Shown here: positions 1-5,245 of the stretch, one piece after another
Numbering within the stretch: position 1 is the first letter of the stretch
How the letters are laid out: each line of letters opens with the position of its first letter
Assembly: GCA_964483775.1 (NCBI GenBank)
Contig: CAZADA010000156.1
Coordinates: 1-5,245, forward strand
Length of the DNA: 5,245 nt
Direction of reading: 5' to 3'
Source of the DNA: CAZADA01 sp964483775
GTDB lineage: Bacteria; Pseudomonadota; Alphaproteobacteria; Caulobacterales; Maricaulaceae
Program-made: the position numbers and the translations under genes
The notes under the pieces: model-generated
Database searches by the model: none
What the model saw: the letters and a program-made list of their open reading frames with translations, nothing else
Told to the model about the DNA's origin: nothing

Positions 1-1
1 C

Positions 2-94
2 ATCAGGGCGCGCGCCGCCACCGCGGTGAGTGTGGCCGCCCTGGTGCTCGCCGCCTACAGCGCCTTTGCGTTCACGGTTTTGCGCACAGCCTAA
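2..94 (+). CDS. C-terminal end of an unidentified, probably membrane protein (5' end outside window)
   Basis: The frame is open from the left edge and ends at TAA (92-94), giving about 30 residues. The tail starts with a basic stretch (IRARAATA) and continues as a hydrophobic segment rich in Ala, Val and Leu, ending in FTVLRTA. This looks like a final transmembrane helix followed by a short basic tail. Codons are GC-rich at the third position, as in neighbouring genes. It lies 70 bases upstream of recQ on the same strand, so co-transcription is possible. The fragment is too short to assign a family, and a chance open frame in GC-rich DNA cannot be excluded. Confidence 0.45.
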   Translation: MRARAATAVSVAALVLAAYSAFAFTVLRTA

Positions 95-155
95 CGCCGC
101 AGCGCCATCGACAAGCCCGTCGAGTCCAACCAAGTACAAGGTCTCAGGCTCAACA

Positions 156-160
156 GGGGG
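156..160 (+). promoter_or_regulatory. Ribosome binding site for recQ
   Basis: A run of five G preceded by A (AGGGGG, 155-160) lies four bases before the ATG at 165. It supports that ATG over the longer in-frame GTG opening at 30, which would add 45 residues overlapping the preceding frame and without RecQ character. Confidence 0.5.
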
Positions 161-164
161 CGCC

Positions 165-2063
165 ATGGATACGGCAATCGACAGCTCCGCGCACCCGGGC
201 AGGCCGGACCGGGCCGCCGACGGCGGCGCGAGCGATAAGCCCGCGGTCGAGGGCGCTCGCCAAACCCTCGCCCGTGTCTGGGGGTATGACTCCTTTCGAC
301 CGGGCCAAGACGCCATCATTGCAGCGGTGCTGGCTGGCCGCGACGTGCTCGCCATCATGCCGACCGGGCGGGGCAAATCGCTGTGCTATCAGCTGCCCGC
401 CGTCATGCGACCTGGTTTGACATTGGTGGTCTCGCCTCTGATCGCGCTCATGCAAGACCAAGTCGCCGCCCTGCGCGCCCAGGGCGTGGAGGCTGGCGCG
501 CTCACCTCCGCCAACACCGATCAGGAAACAGCCCGGGTGTGGCGCGGGCTGGAAGACCGATCGCTCAAGCTGCTGTATTGCTCGCCTGAGCGCTTGGCGT
601 TAGGCGACGCCGCCTCGCGCCTCGCGCCTTACGGCGTCCGGTTCATGGCTGTCGACGAAGCCCATTGCGTCGCGCAATGGGGCCATGATTTTCGTCCCGA
701 CTATTTGGGCCTCGGCCCGTTCCGCGATCGCCTCGCCAAGGCCGCGGGCGCGCCGGTGCAGACCGCCGCCTTCACCGCCACAGCGGACGCCGCCACGCGC
801 GCCGAGATCGCGGCCAAACTCTTCGCCAGCGCGCCAGAGACCTTCATGGCGGGCTTTGACCGGCCCAATCTGCGCCTCGCCTTCGAACCCAAACACCAGC
901 CGACCCGGCGTATTCTCGACTTTGTCAACGCCCGGCCCGGCCAAGCCGGCATCGTCTACTGCGCCTCCCGCAAAGGTGTGGAGCGCACCGCTGAGCGTTT
1001 GGCTGACGCGGGCGTGCGCGCCTTGCCCTACCACGCGGGCCTTGATCCTGATGTGCGCGCGGACAACCAACGCATCTTCACTGGCGAGGATGGCGTGGTG
1101 ATGGTCGCCACAGTCGCGTTTGGCATGGGCGTGGACAAGCCGGACGTGCGTTATGTCGTCCACGCCGATCTGCCCAAATCCGTTGAAAGCTACTACCAGG
1201 AGATCGGCCGCGCCGGGCGTGATGGGGCGCCGGCGGACACGCTCACACTCTATGGCGTTGACGATATCAAACTCAGGCGTCGCCAGATCGATGAGTCCGA
1301 CGCGCCCAGCGAACGCAAACGCGCAGACCACGCCCGCTTCAACGCCTTGCTCGCCCTGGCCGAAGCGCCAACCTGTCGCCGCCAGACCTTGCTGGCCTAT
1401 TTTGGCGAAGACCTTCCCGAACCCTGCGGGGCGTGCGACCTGTGCGAAAATCCGCCTGAGCGGTTCGACGGAACCATCGCGGCGCAAAAGGCCATGTCGG
1501 CCATGGTTCGCTCAGGCGAACGCTTTGGGGCCGAGCACATCATCGCCATCTTGCGTGGTGAAGCGAGCGCCACAGTGGCCCGCTGGAACCATGATCGATT
1601 GCCCACGTTTGGCGTGGGGGAAGACATGACCGCCGGCGCCTGGCGCGGCGTTCTGCGCCAACTTTACGCCGCCGGCGTCGTCGACGTGAACATCGCCGAA
1701 CACGGACAGTGGACGGTCACCGAACGCGGTTGGCGCATTCTGAAGGGGCACGAGGAGCTGATGCTGCGCAAAGACGCTGTGCGCCCCCGCGGCCCCGAAC
1801 GTGAAGGCCGCCGCCGCACCCGCAGCACGGTTGACCCGGCCAACGCCGACTTGTTGGACGCGCTGAAAGCCAAACGCTTAGAATTGGCGCGCGCGGCCAA
1901 CGCCCCAGCCTATGTCGTCTTTCCCGATCGCACATTGGAAGCGATCGCAGCAGCGCGCCCCAAGGACCTGGCCGAGTTCGCCGCCATCCATGGCGTCGGC
2001 CAGGCCAAACTCAAACGCTATGGCGAAGCCTTCCTGGATGTCGTGCGCCAACATGCCGGCTAG
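165..2063 (+). CDS. recQ: ATP-dependent DNA helicase RecQ, complete
   Basis: This 632-residue protein is a 3'-5' superfamily 2 helicase that unwinds DNA in recombinational repair and fork processing; E. coli RecQ has 609 residues. About 30 polar residues precede the core. Visible motifs: motif 0 FRPGQ (44-48), Walker A PTGRGKS (66-72, Lys71), Ia VVSPLIALMQDQ (88-99), DEAH (164-167) with the aromatic-rich loop up to Tyr180, III AFTATA (202-207), IV VYCASRK (264-270), V (311-331) and VI QEIGRAGRDG (345-354). The zinc site is Cys404, 421, 424, 427, with the spacing of E. coli RecQ. An RQC winged helix follows (about 432-528), then a basic linker (537-553) and an HRDC domain (about 560-632). All canonical domains are present, so the enzyme should be active. 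Residue 69 is Arg where Gly or Ala is usual. It converges on the DUF302 gene with 31 bases between the stop codons. Confidence 0.97.
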   Translation: MDTAIDSSAHPGRPDRAADGGASDKPAVEGARQTLARVWGYDSFRPGQDAIIAAVLAGRDVLAIMPTGRGKSLCYQLPAVMRPGLTLVVSPLIALMQDQVAALRAQGVEAGALTSANTDQETARVWRGLEDRSLKLLYCSPERLALGDAASRLAPYGVRFMAVDEAHCVAQWGHDFRPDYLGLGPFRDRLAKAAGAPVQTAAFTATADAATRAEIAAKLFASAPETFMAGFDRPNLRLAFEPKHQPTRRILDFVNARPGQAGIVYCASRKGVERTAERLADAGVRALPYHAGLDPDVRADNQRIFTGEDGVVMVATVAFGMGVDKPDVRYVVHADLPKSVESYYQEIGRAGRDGAPADTLTLYGVDDIKLRRRQIDESDAPSERKRADHARFNALLALAEAPTCRRQTLLAYFGEDLPEPCGACDLCENPPERFDGTIAAQKAMSAMVRSGERFGAEHIIAILRGEASATVARWNHDRLPTFGVGEDMTAGAWRGVLRQLYAAGVVDVNIAEHGQWTVTERGWRILKGHEELMLRKDAVRPRGPEREGRRRTRSTVDPANADLLDALKAKRLELARAANAPAYVVFPDRTLEAIAAARPKDLAEFAAIHGVGQAKLKRYGEAFLDVVRQHAG

Positions 2064-2094
2064 CGCAGCGAAGGCCGGTGGTCCCAGCGCCCGC

Positions 2095-2625
2095 CTAGTC
2101 CTGCGAGACGGCCTGGCCGACAAGGCCGTTAAGCGCACGCTCGATCCGCGCCAAGGCTGGCAGGTCGCGGTCGATTTGGTGACGCCGAGCCAATTCCGAG
2201 ACATCGGTGTAAGCGACGAAGGTGGCGCCGTCCTGTTCCCAAGCCAGCACGCGCAGCGGCAAATCGATCCCAGCCGTCGGTGAGGCCTGCAACAAGGGCG
2301 TGCCAAGCGTGGGATTGCCGAAAATCAACAGCTGCATGGGCCCCAGGTCTTGGCCCACATTCGCAGCGCCGCCGGCATGGTCGACGCGCGCGAACACCTG
2401 CGCGCCGCGCGCCTGGATGATGGTGGTCAGCCGATCCAGCGTGTCGCCCACCGAATGAGGACTGCCCACCACAACCAAACCAGCTGTGTCGTAAACCGAA
2501 AGGGGATCGCCGCTGACCTGCGGCGGGCCGTCGGGCGCCGGCAGCGCGGGGCCGGGCTGCACCGAGGCGGTGGTGCACGCGGCGGCGAAACTAAGGGCGG
2601 TGACAGCGAACAAAACGCGGCGCAT
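2095..2625 (-). CDS. DUF302 domain protein, probable lipoprotein
   Basis: This 176-residue protein begins MRRVLFAVTALSFAAAC, a short basic start, a hydrophobic core and a Cys at 17 that fits a lipobox loosely (AAAC rather than the usual L-x-x-C). Thr at +2 after the Cys would suggest outer-membrane sorting. A Pro/Gly-rich linker (24-40) leads to a DUF302 domain (about 45-170). Family hallmarks are SPHSV (55-59), ARVDHAGGA (79-87) and the block from LLIFGNP to GIDLPL (99-124). The start at 2625 is chosen because the signal sequence begins there and GGGGAG lies six bases upstream; a longer frame from 2670 adds 15 residues that do not look like a signal peptide. The biochemical role of DUF302 proteins is not established. 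An attached periplasmic domain is inferred. It is convergent with recQ and may be transcribed with the small gene upstream at 2728-2871. Confidence 0.9.
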   Translation of the reverse strand: MRRVLFAVTALSFAAACTTASVQPGPALPAPDGPPQVSGDPLSVYDTAGLVVVGSPHSVGDTLDRLTTIIQARGAQVFARVDHAGGAANVGQDLGPMQLLIFGNPTLGTPLLQASPTAGIDLPLRVLAWEQDGATFVAYTDVSELARRHQIDRDLPALARIERALNGLVGQAVSQD

Positions 2626-2631
2626 GGCGAT

Positions 2632-2637
2632 CTCCCC
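2632..2637 (-). promoter_or_regulatory. Ribosome binding site for the DUF302 gene
   Basis: On the minus strand GGGGAG sits six bases before the ATG at 2625. It is the strongest Shine-Dalgarno match near any candidate start of this gene and settles the start just before the signal peptide. Confidence 0.65.
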
Positions 2638-2727
2638 AATGTGTGGTGGAGCTCTTGTGCCCATTCCCATCGCCGCCTGTAAAGCCGAACCGAGCGCACG
2701 AATTCGCGATCAGGGCCGGAGGAGCGG

Positions 2728-2871
2728 CTAGGCCGTGGGCAGACCGCCGAGGATGATGAGATTGGCGCACATCAAACTGACGCCAGCGACGAGCGCGGTG
2801 ACGCCAAGTGAATAGAGCCGTGCAGTGTGGATTTGCGCAAAGGCGGAAGACGGGTCAGGTTCTGGTCTCAT
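2728..2871 (-). CDS. Candidate small single-helix membrane protein (47 residues)
   Basis: I do not recognise this protein. From the ATG at 2871 it reads MRPEPDPSSAFAQIHTARLY, then a hydrophobic segment (about 20-43) ending in LIILGGLPTA. This gives a polar N-terminus, one predicted transmembrane helix and almost no C-terminal tail. A GAG core (within GGGACGAG) lies seven bases before the ATG, an acceptable but not strong ribosome binding site. A TTG at 2934 would add 21 residues but has no binding site and would include the inverted repeat at 2909-2937, so I prefer the ATG. The gene lies 102 bases upstream of the DUF302 lipoprotein on the same strand, so both may share a transcript. An open frame of this length can arise by chance; the helix and context are the only support. 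Confidence 0.45.
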   Translation of the reverse strand: MRPEPDPSSAFAQIHTARLYSLGVTALVAGVSLMCANLIILGGLPTA

Positions 2872-2908
2872 GACAAAGCTCGTCCCAAAGCAGTGTGTGG
2901 CGGCATCG

Positions 2909-2937
2909 AGCTTGGCGTTGATCCCTATCGCCAAGCT
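2909..2937. repeat. Perfect 9-bp inverted repeat, possible operator or hairpin
   Basis: AGCTTGGCG (2909-2917) and CGCCAAGCT (2929-2937) are exact reverse complements separated by 11 bases, so the arms are 20 bases apart start to start, about two helical turns. It lies in the divergent gap, 38 bases upstream of the candidate small gene. On the + strand the right arm runs into TTTAAT, so it could act as a weak terminator in that direction, but no + strand gene precedes it. A dyad for a dimeric regulator, or a 5' leader hairpin of the minus-strand transcript, fits the position better. The function is inferred from position only. Confidence 0.4.
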
Positions 2938-3052
2938 TTAATATGGTTAAGACAATAGATATTCCGAATGCAACTAAATTCTTGCAGAAAAATTACAATT
3001 ATGTGTTTCAAATCTAGACACTGTGGCTAGGTGTTTCATAATGATCCATATT
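2938..3052. other. AT-rich intergenic core between divergent genes
   Basis: Bases 2941-3000 contain 16 G or C out of 60 (27 %) and 3001-3060 contain 24 of 60 (40 %), while lines sampled from recQ and the carboxylase gene contain 53-72 %. The stretch separates the minus-strand small gene from the plus-strand channel gene and most likely carries their control signals. No convincing coding frame crosses it. It includes two copies of GTGTTTCA (3003-3010 and 3031-3038) and the candidate promoter at 3015-3042. Confidence 0.6.
3015..3042 (+). promoter_or_regulatory. Candidate sigma-70-type promoter for the channel gene
   Basis: TAGACA (3015-3020) matches the -35 consensus TTGACA at five of six bases, and CATAAT (3037-3042) matches the -10 consensus TATAAT at five of six, with a 16-base spacer. 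Transcription would start near 3049, giving a leader of about 78 bases before the ATG at 3127. AT-rich DNA produces such matches easily, so this is only a candidate; a lone TACAAT at 2994-2999 lacks a good -35 partner. Confidence 0.35.
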
Positions 3053-3116
3053 GAGGCTCGGTGAGGTTTATGTGGGCGCACTTTCGACTCAATGGTAAGC
3101 GCGCAGTTAACGTTTT

Positions 3117-3121
3117 GGGGG
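3117..3121 (+). promoter_or_regulatory. Ribosome binding site deciding the channel start
   Basis: GGGGGA (3117-3122) lies just before the ATG at 3127, with five bases between the G run and the ATG. It favours this start over the in-frame GTG at 3061, which has a weaker GAGG four bases upstream and would add 22 polar residues ahead of the first membrane helix. Confidence 0.5.
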
Positions 3122-3126
3122 ATGAG

Positions 3127-3552
3127 ATGATTGCCAATCTGACGGTCGCGTTAATCTTCATTATCGCCACGACAGCGATACACGCCATTGGTTTGTCTGC
3201 GCTGTTCCGTTGGTTTGTGGCTTTCGAGATAATCAAGCTGGAGCAACTGCGCCACCACCACATCATCATTGCATCGATCGTAATTGTGTTGGGTTTGTTC
3301 ACGCTGCATGGCGTGCAAATTTGGCTCTACGCCTTGTTCTATAGGGCTGTCGGCGCCTTCACGACCATGGAGGAGGCGTTATATTTTTCGGCCTCAACAT
3401 TCACCACTGTGGGTTTCGGCGATCTCGTTTTGACCAAGGACTGGCGTGTCTTGGCGTCTATTGAAAGCGCCAATGGTTTCTTGCTGATTGGTTGGTCGAC
3501 AGCATTTCTCGTTGCGGTGACCGCGCGTCTCAACGAGGCGCGAACACGATGA
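3127..3552 (+). CDS. Small ion channel protein with potassium-channel pore (Ion_trans_2 type)
   Basis: This 141-residue inner-membrane protein has three predicted membrane helices (about 4-29, 46-72 and 113-132). A pore helix (about 81-93) and the selectivity filter TVGFGD (94-99) sit between the last two. The filter is the potassium-channel signature, with Phe in place of the commoner Tyr, a known variant. It therefore probably forms a tetrameric K+ channel with an extra N-terminal helix; selectivity is inferred. There is no cytoplasmic RCK/TrkA-N regulatory domain, and the protein ends ten residues after the last helix. The loop after helix 1 carries LRHHH (41-45). GC content in lines I counted is about 50 %, well below neighbouring genes, which suggests different ancestry or relaxed selection. 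An alternative GTG start at 3061 would give 163 residues. It lies 117 bases upstream of the carboxylase gene on the same strand; no functional link is evident. Confidence 0.88.
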   Translation: MIANLTVALIFIIATTAIHAIGLSALFRWFVAFEIIKLEQLRHHHIIIASIVIVLGLFTLHGVQIWLYALFYRAVGAFTTMEEALYFSASTFTTVGFGDLVLTKDWRVLASIESANGFLLIGWSTAFLVAVTARLNEARTR

Positions 3553-3574
3553 CAAAGCACGGTCAATCCGATCG

Positions 3575-3593
3575 TCGCGGCGCCGGCCCGCGA
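3575..3593 (+). terminator. GC-rich hairpin after the channel gene, possible weak terminator
   Basis: TCGCGG (3575-3580) and CCGCGA (3588-3593) form a six-base-pair stem with a seven-base loop, starting 22 bases after the channel stop codon. No T run follows (next bases TTGCCC), so it is not a classical factor-independent terminator. It could mark the transcript end or merely be a chance GC-rich palindrome. Confidence 0.25.
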
Positions 3594-3659
3594 TTGCCCT
3601 GTCGCCCAGCCCGACTGTAGAGTGCCCGGCAATCACACAATCGGCGCAGCCGCAGTTCC

Positions 3660-3664
3660 AGGAA
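3660..3664 (+). promoter_or_regulatory. Ribosome binding site for the biotin carboxylase gene
   Basis: AGGAA (3660-3664) lies five bases before the ATG at 3670. The protein from that ATG begins MFSKILIANRGEIA, the normal start of biotin carboxylases. An in-frame GTG at 3622 would add 16 residues unlike any family N-terminus. Confidence 0.7.
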
Positions 3665-3669
3665 ACGCC

Positions 3670-5211
3670 ATGTTCAGCAAAATTCTCATCGCCAATCGCG
3701 GCGAAATCGCCGTGCGCATTGCGCGCACTTGCCAACGCCTAGGGGTCAAAACGGTCGTGGTGTACTCCGACGCCGACGCCGACAGCTTGGCGGTCGACAT
3801 GGCCGATGAGGCGGTGCGGTTGGGTTCCGCCCTGGCGCGCGACAGCTATCTGAAGATTGACGCGGTGGTGGAGGCGGCCAAGGCGACCGGGGCTGAGGCC
3901 GTGCACCCTGGCTTTGGTTTCTTGTCCGAGAACCCCGCTTTTGCGGCCGCGCTCGCCAAGGCGGGGATCATCTTTGTCGGTCCCAACCCCGAAGCCATCG
4001 CCGCGATGGGCGATAAAATCCGCTCCAAGAAACTCGCCCAAGAGGCCGGTGTAAGCATCGTGCCTGGCCATGTCGGTGAGATCGACGACGCCAAGCACGC
4101 CATCACAATCGCCAAGGAGATTGGCTACCCTGTCATGATCAAGGCTTCCGCCGGCGGTGGCGGGAAAGGCATGCGCATCGCCCACAGCGATGACGAGGTG
4201 GATGAAGGCTTCACCGCGGCCCAGAACGAAGCGCGAGGCGCGTTCGGCGATGACCGCATCTTCGTCGAAAAGTTCATTGAACGCCCGCGGCACATCGAAA
4301 TCCAAGTGTTGGGCGACAAGCATGGCGATGTGATCCATCTGGGCGAACGCGAATGCTCCATTCAGCGCCGCAACCAAAAGGTCATTGAGGAGGCGCCCAG
4401 TCCCTACTTGACCGAAGAAACCCGCGCCGCCATGGGCGCCCAAGCCATCGCACTCGCCAAAGCGGTGAACTATGACAGCGCCGGCACGGTCGAGTTCATC
4501 GCTGACCAACACCAAAACTTCTACTTTCTGGAGATGAACACCCGCCTCCAGGTGGAGCACCCAGTCACCGAAGAAATCACCGGGCTCGACTTGGTTGAGC
4601 AAATGCTGCGCATCGCGGGTGGTGAAGCGCTGCCCCTCGCCCAGGATCAGGTGACCTTCACCGGTTGGGCGATGGAAGCGCGTCTGTATGCTGAGGATCC
4701 CACACGGGGGTTCGCCCCCTCGATTGGCCGGGTCAAACGCTGGCGCCCGCCGTCAGGCAACATCGCTGAGGCCGATCCGGCCGCCGAGGGCGCGCGCTTG
4801 CGTCTGGATTCGGGCATGCGGGAGGGTGACGAAGTCACACCCTATTATGATCCGATGCTCGCCAAGCTGATCGCCATCGGCCCCAACCGAGCCAGCGCGA
4901 CCGCTGGTCTGCGCGCCGCTGTGGAACGGTTTGAGGTCGCTGGCCCGGTGACCAATCTGGATTTCCTCGCCGGCCTGCTCGCCATACCCGAGTTTGAGGA
5001 GGGCGCGCTGCACACCGGTTTCATCGCCGAACACGGTCTTGAAGGGCCCCAAGATGGCCCGCTCGACCCAGCGGTGATCGAGCTGTTCACGGCGCTGGCG
5101 GCGTTCATTGAGGCCTTCACCGTCCAACGCCCCCGCGCTGAGGAACCCGTGGCTCCCCAAGAATCCGATCTGAGCCAATGGGTGGTGCTACATGCTGGTG
5201 AAGAGGCCTAG
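3670..5211 (+). CDS. Biotin carboxylase subunit, PccA-like, lacking the biotin carrier domain
   Basis: This 513-residue protein carries a complete biotin carboxylase domain (about 1-446), which uses ATP and bicarbonate to carboxylate biotin for an acyl-CoA carboxylase. Residues match E. coli AccC almost one for one: Lys116, Lys158, glycine loop GGGGKG (162-167), His208, Lys237, Glu275, Glu288, Asn290, Arg292, Gln294, Glu296 and Arg338. Wording such as IGYPVMIKASAGGGGKGMRI, NFYFLEMNTRLQVEHPVTE and PSIGR (350-354) is nearest to propionyl-CoA carboxylase alpha (PccA) as I know it; a methylcrotonyl- or other acyl-CoA carboxylase subunit is possible. PccA normally runs to about 660 residues with BT and biotin-carrier domains. 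Here the frame stops at TAG (5209-5211), just after QWVVLHAGEEA, which resembles the beginning of the PccA BT region. No AMKM biotinylation motif is present. It may use a separate carrier subunit or be truncated. No strong promoter is seen in the 117-base gap upstream. Confidence 0.9.
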   Translation: MFSKILIANRGEIAVRIARTCQRLGVKTVVVYSDADADSLAVDMADEAVRLGSALARDSYLKIDAVVEAAKATGAEAVHPGFGFLSENPAFAAALAKAGIIFVGPNPEAIAAMGDKIRSKKLAQEAGVSIVPGHVGEIDDAKHAITIAKEIGYPVMIKASAGGGGKGMRIAHSDDEVDEGFTAAQNEARGAFGDDRIFVEKFIERPRHIEIQVLGDKHGDVIHLGERECSIQRRNQKVIEEAPSPYLTEETRAAMGAQAIALAKAVNYDSAGTVEFIADQHQNFYFLEMNTRLQVEHPVTEEITGLDLVEQMLRIAGGEALPLAQDQVTFTGWAMEARLYAEDPTRGFAPSIGRVKRWRPPSGNIAEADPAAEGARLRLDSGMREGDEVTPYYDPMLAKLIAIGPNRASATAGLRAAVERFEVAGPVTNLDFLAGLLAIPEFEEGALHTGFIAEHGLEGPQDGPLDPAVIELFTALAAFIEAFTVQRPRAEEPVAPQESDLSQWVVLHAGEEA

Positions 5212-5245
5212 GTCAAACTGCTTCTTGTCGCCGCCGGAGCGATTA
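5188..5245 (-). CDS. Possible C-terminal end of a convergent gene running off the right edge
   Basis: On the minus strand an open frame enters from the right edge and ends at TAG (5188-5190), giving 18 residues: NRSGGDKKQFDLGLFTSM. Fifteen of its 18 codons end in G or C, as in genuine genes here, and a polar tail of this kind suits a protein C-terminus. It would overlap the last 24 bases of the carboxylase gene. A second minus frame ending at 5208 is shorter and has poorer codons. The stretch is too short to name a family, and may be chance. Confidence 0.3.
   Translation of the reverse strand, partial: NRSGGDKKQFDLGLFTSM

Noticed and set aside
108..123. Five-base-pair stem TCGAC/GTCGA between the partial first gene and recQ
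   Set aside because: Stem too short and no T run follows; not a credible terminator.
30..164. Upstream extension of recQ from a GTG at 30
   Set aside because: The extra 45 residues overlap the preceding frame and have no RecQ character; the ATG at 165 has a purine-rich binding site.
600..1487. Long open frame (295 codons) on the minus strand opposite recQ
   Set aside because: It is an antisense shadow of a strongly recognisable RecQ; its translation shows no family motifs, and such frames are common opposite GC-rich genes.
2055..2078. Short inverted repeat (CCGGC/GCCGG) at the recQ-DUF302 convergent junction
   Set aside because: Only five base pairs, with a long loop and no T run; expected by chance in GC-rich DNA.
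2870..2941. 23-codon plus-strand frame (ATG 2870 to TAA 2941) ending at the inverted repeat
   Set aside because: It has no good ribosome binding site, lies antisense to the start of the small minus-strand gene, and is short enough to be chance.
2940..3052. AATATGG (2940-2946) and CCATATT (3046-3052) as terminal inverted repeats of a small element
   Set aside because: Seven bases is within chance for AT-rich DNA; there is no flanking target duplication that I can see and no transposase.
3594..3623. Promoter-like pair TTGCCC-N18-TAGAGT before the biotin carboxylase gene
   Set aside because: Only four of six matches at each element, too weak to annotate.
3739..4602. Long open frame (287 codons) on the minus strand opposite the biotin carboxylase
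   Set aside because: Antisense of a conserved catalytic domain with no recognisable motifs of its own; a codon-bias artefact.

Overview
The window reads as ordinary chromosomal DNA of a GC-rich Gram-negative bacterium, most likely an alphaproteobacterium of the Caulobacterales/Hyphomonadaceae kind. That placement is inferred from the wording of the RecQ, DUF302 and propionyl-CoA carboxylase-like proteins and from codon use; no rRNA or other decisive marker is present. I see no tRNA, rRNA, CRISPR array, insertion sequence or phage gene.

Layout from left to right: the last 30 codons of an unidentified, probably membrane-bound protein (+, 2-94); recQ, a complete RecQ DNA helicase (+, 165-2063); a convergent gene for a DUF302 lipoprotein (-, 2095-2625); a candidate 47-residue one-helix membrane protein (-, 2728-2871); a 255-base divergent gap with a strongly AT-rich core, a 9-bp inverted repeat and a candidate promoter; a small potassium-channel-like protein (+, 3127-3552); a biotin carboxylase subunit closest in wording to PccA (+, 3670-5211); and possibly the 3' end of a convergent gene running off the right edge (-, 5188-5245).

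The genes do not form one obvious pathway. RecQ acts in DNA repair, the channel in ion transport at the inner membrane, and the carboxylase in acyl-CoA carboxylation; the DUF302 lipoprotein has no known function. The two minus-strand genes could share a transcript starting in the divergent gap, and the channel is read away from the same gap. The channel and its upstream DNA are clearly less GC-rich than the flanking genes.

The main oddity is the carboxylase: its biotin carboxylase domain is intact, but the frame stops where PccA proteins normally enter the BT and biotin-carrier domains. It is either a separate-subunit enzyme, a truncated gene or an assembly error, and the window ends too soon to decide. 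I found no convincing new multi-gene system.
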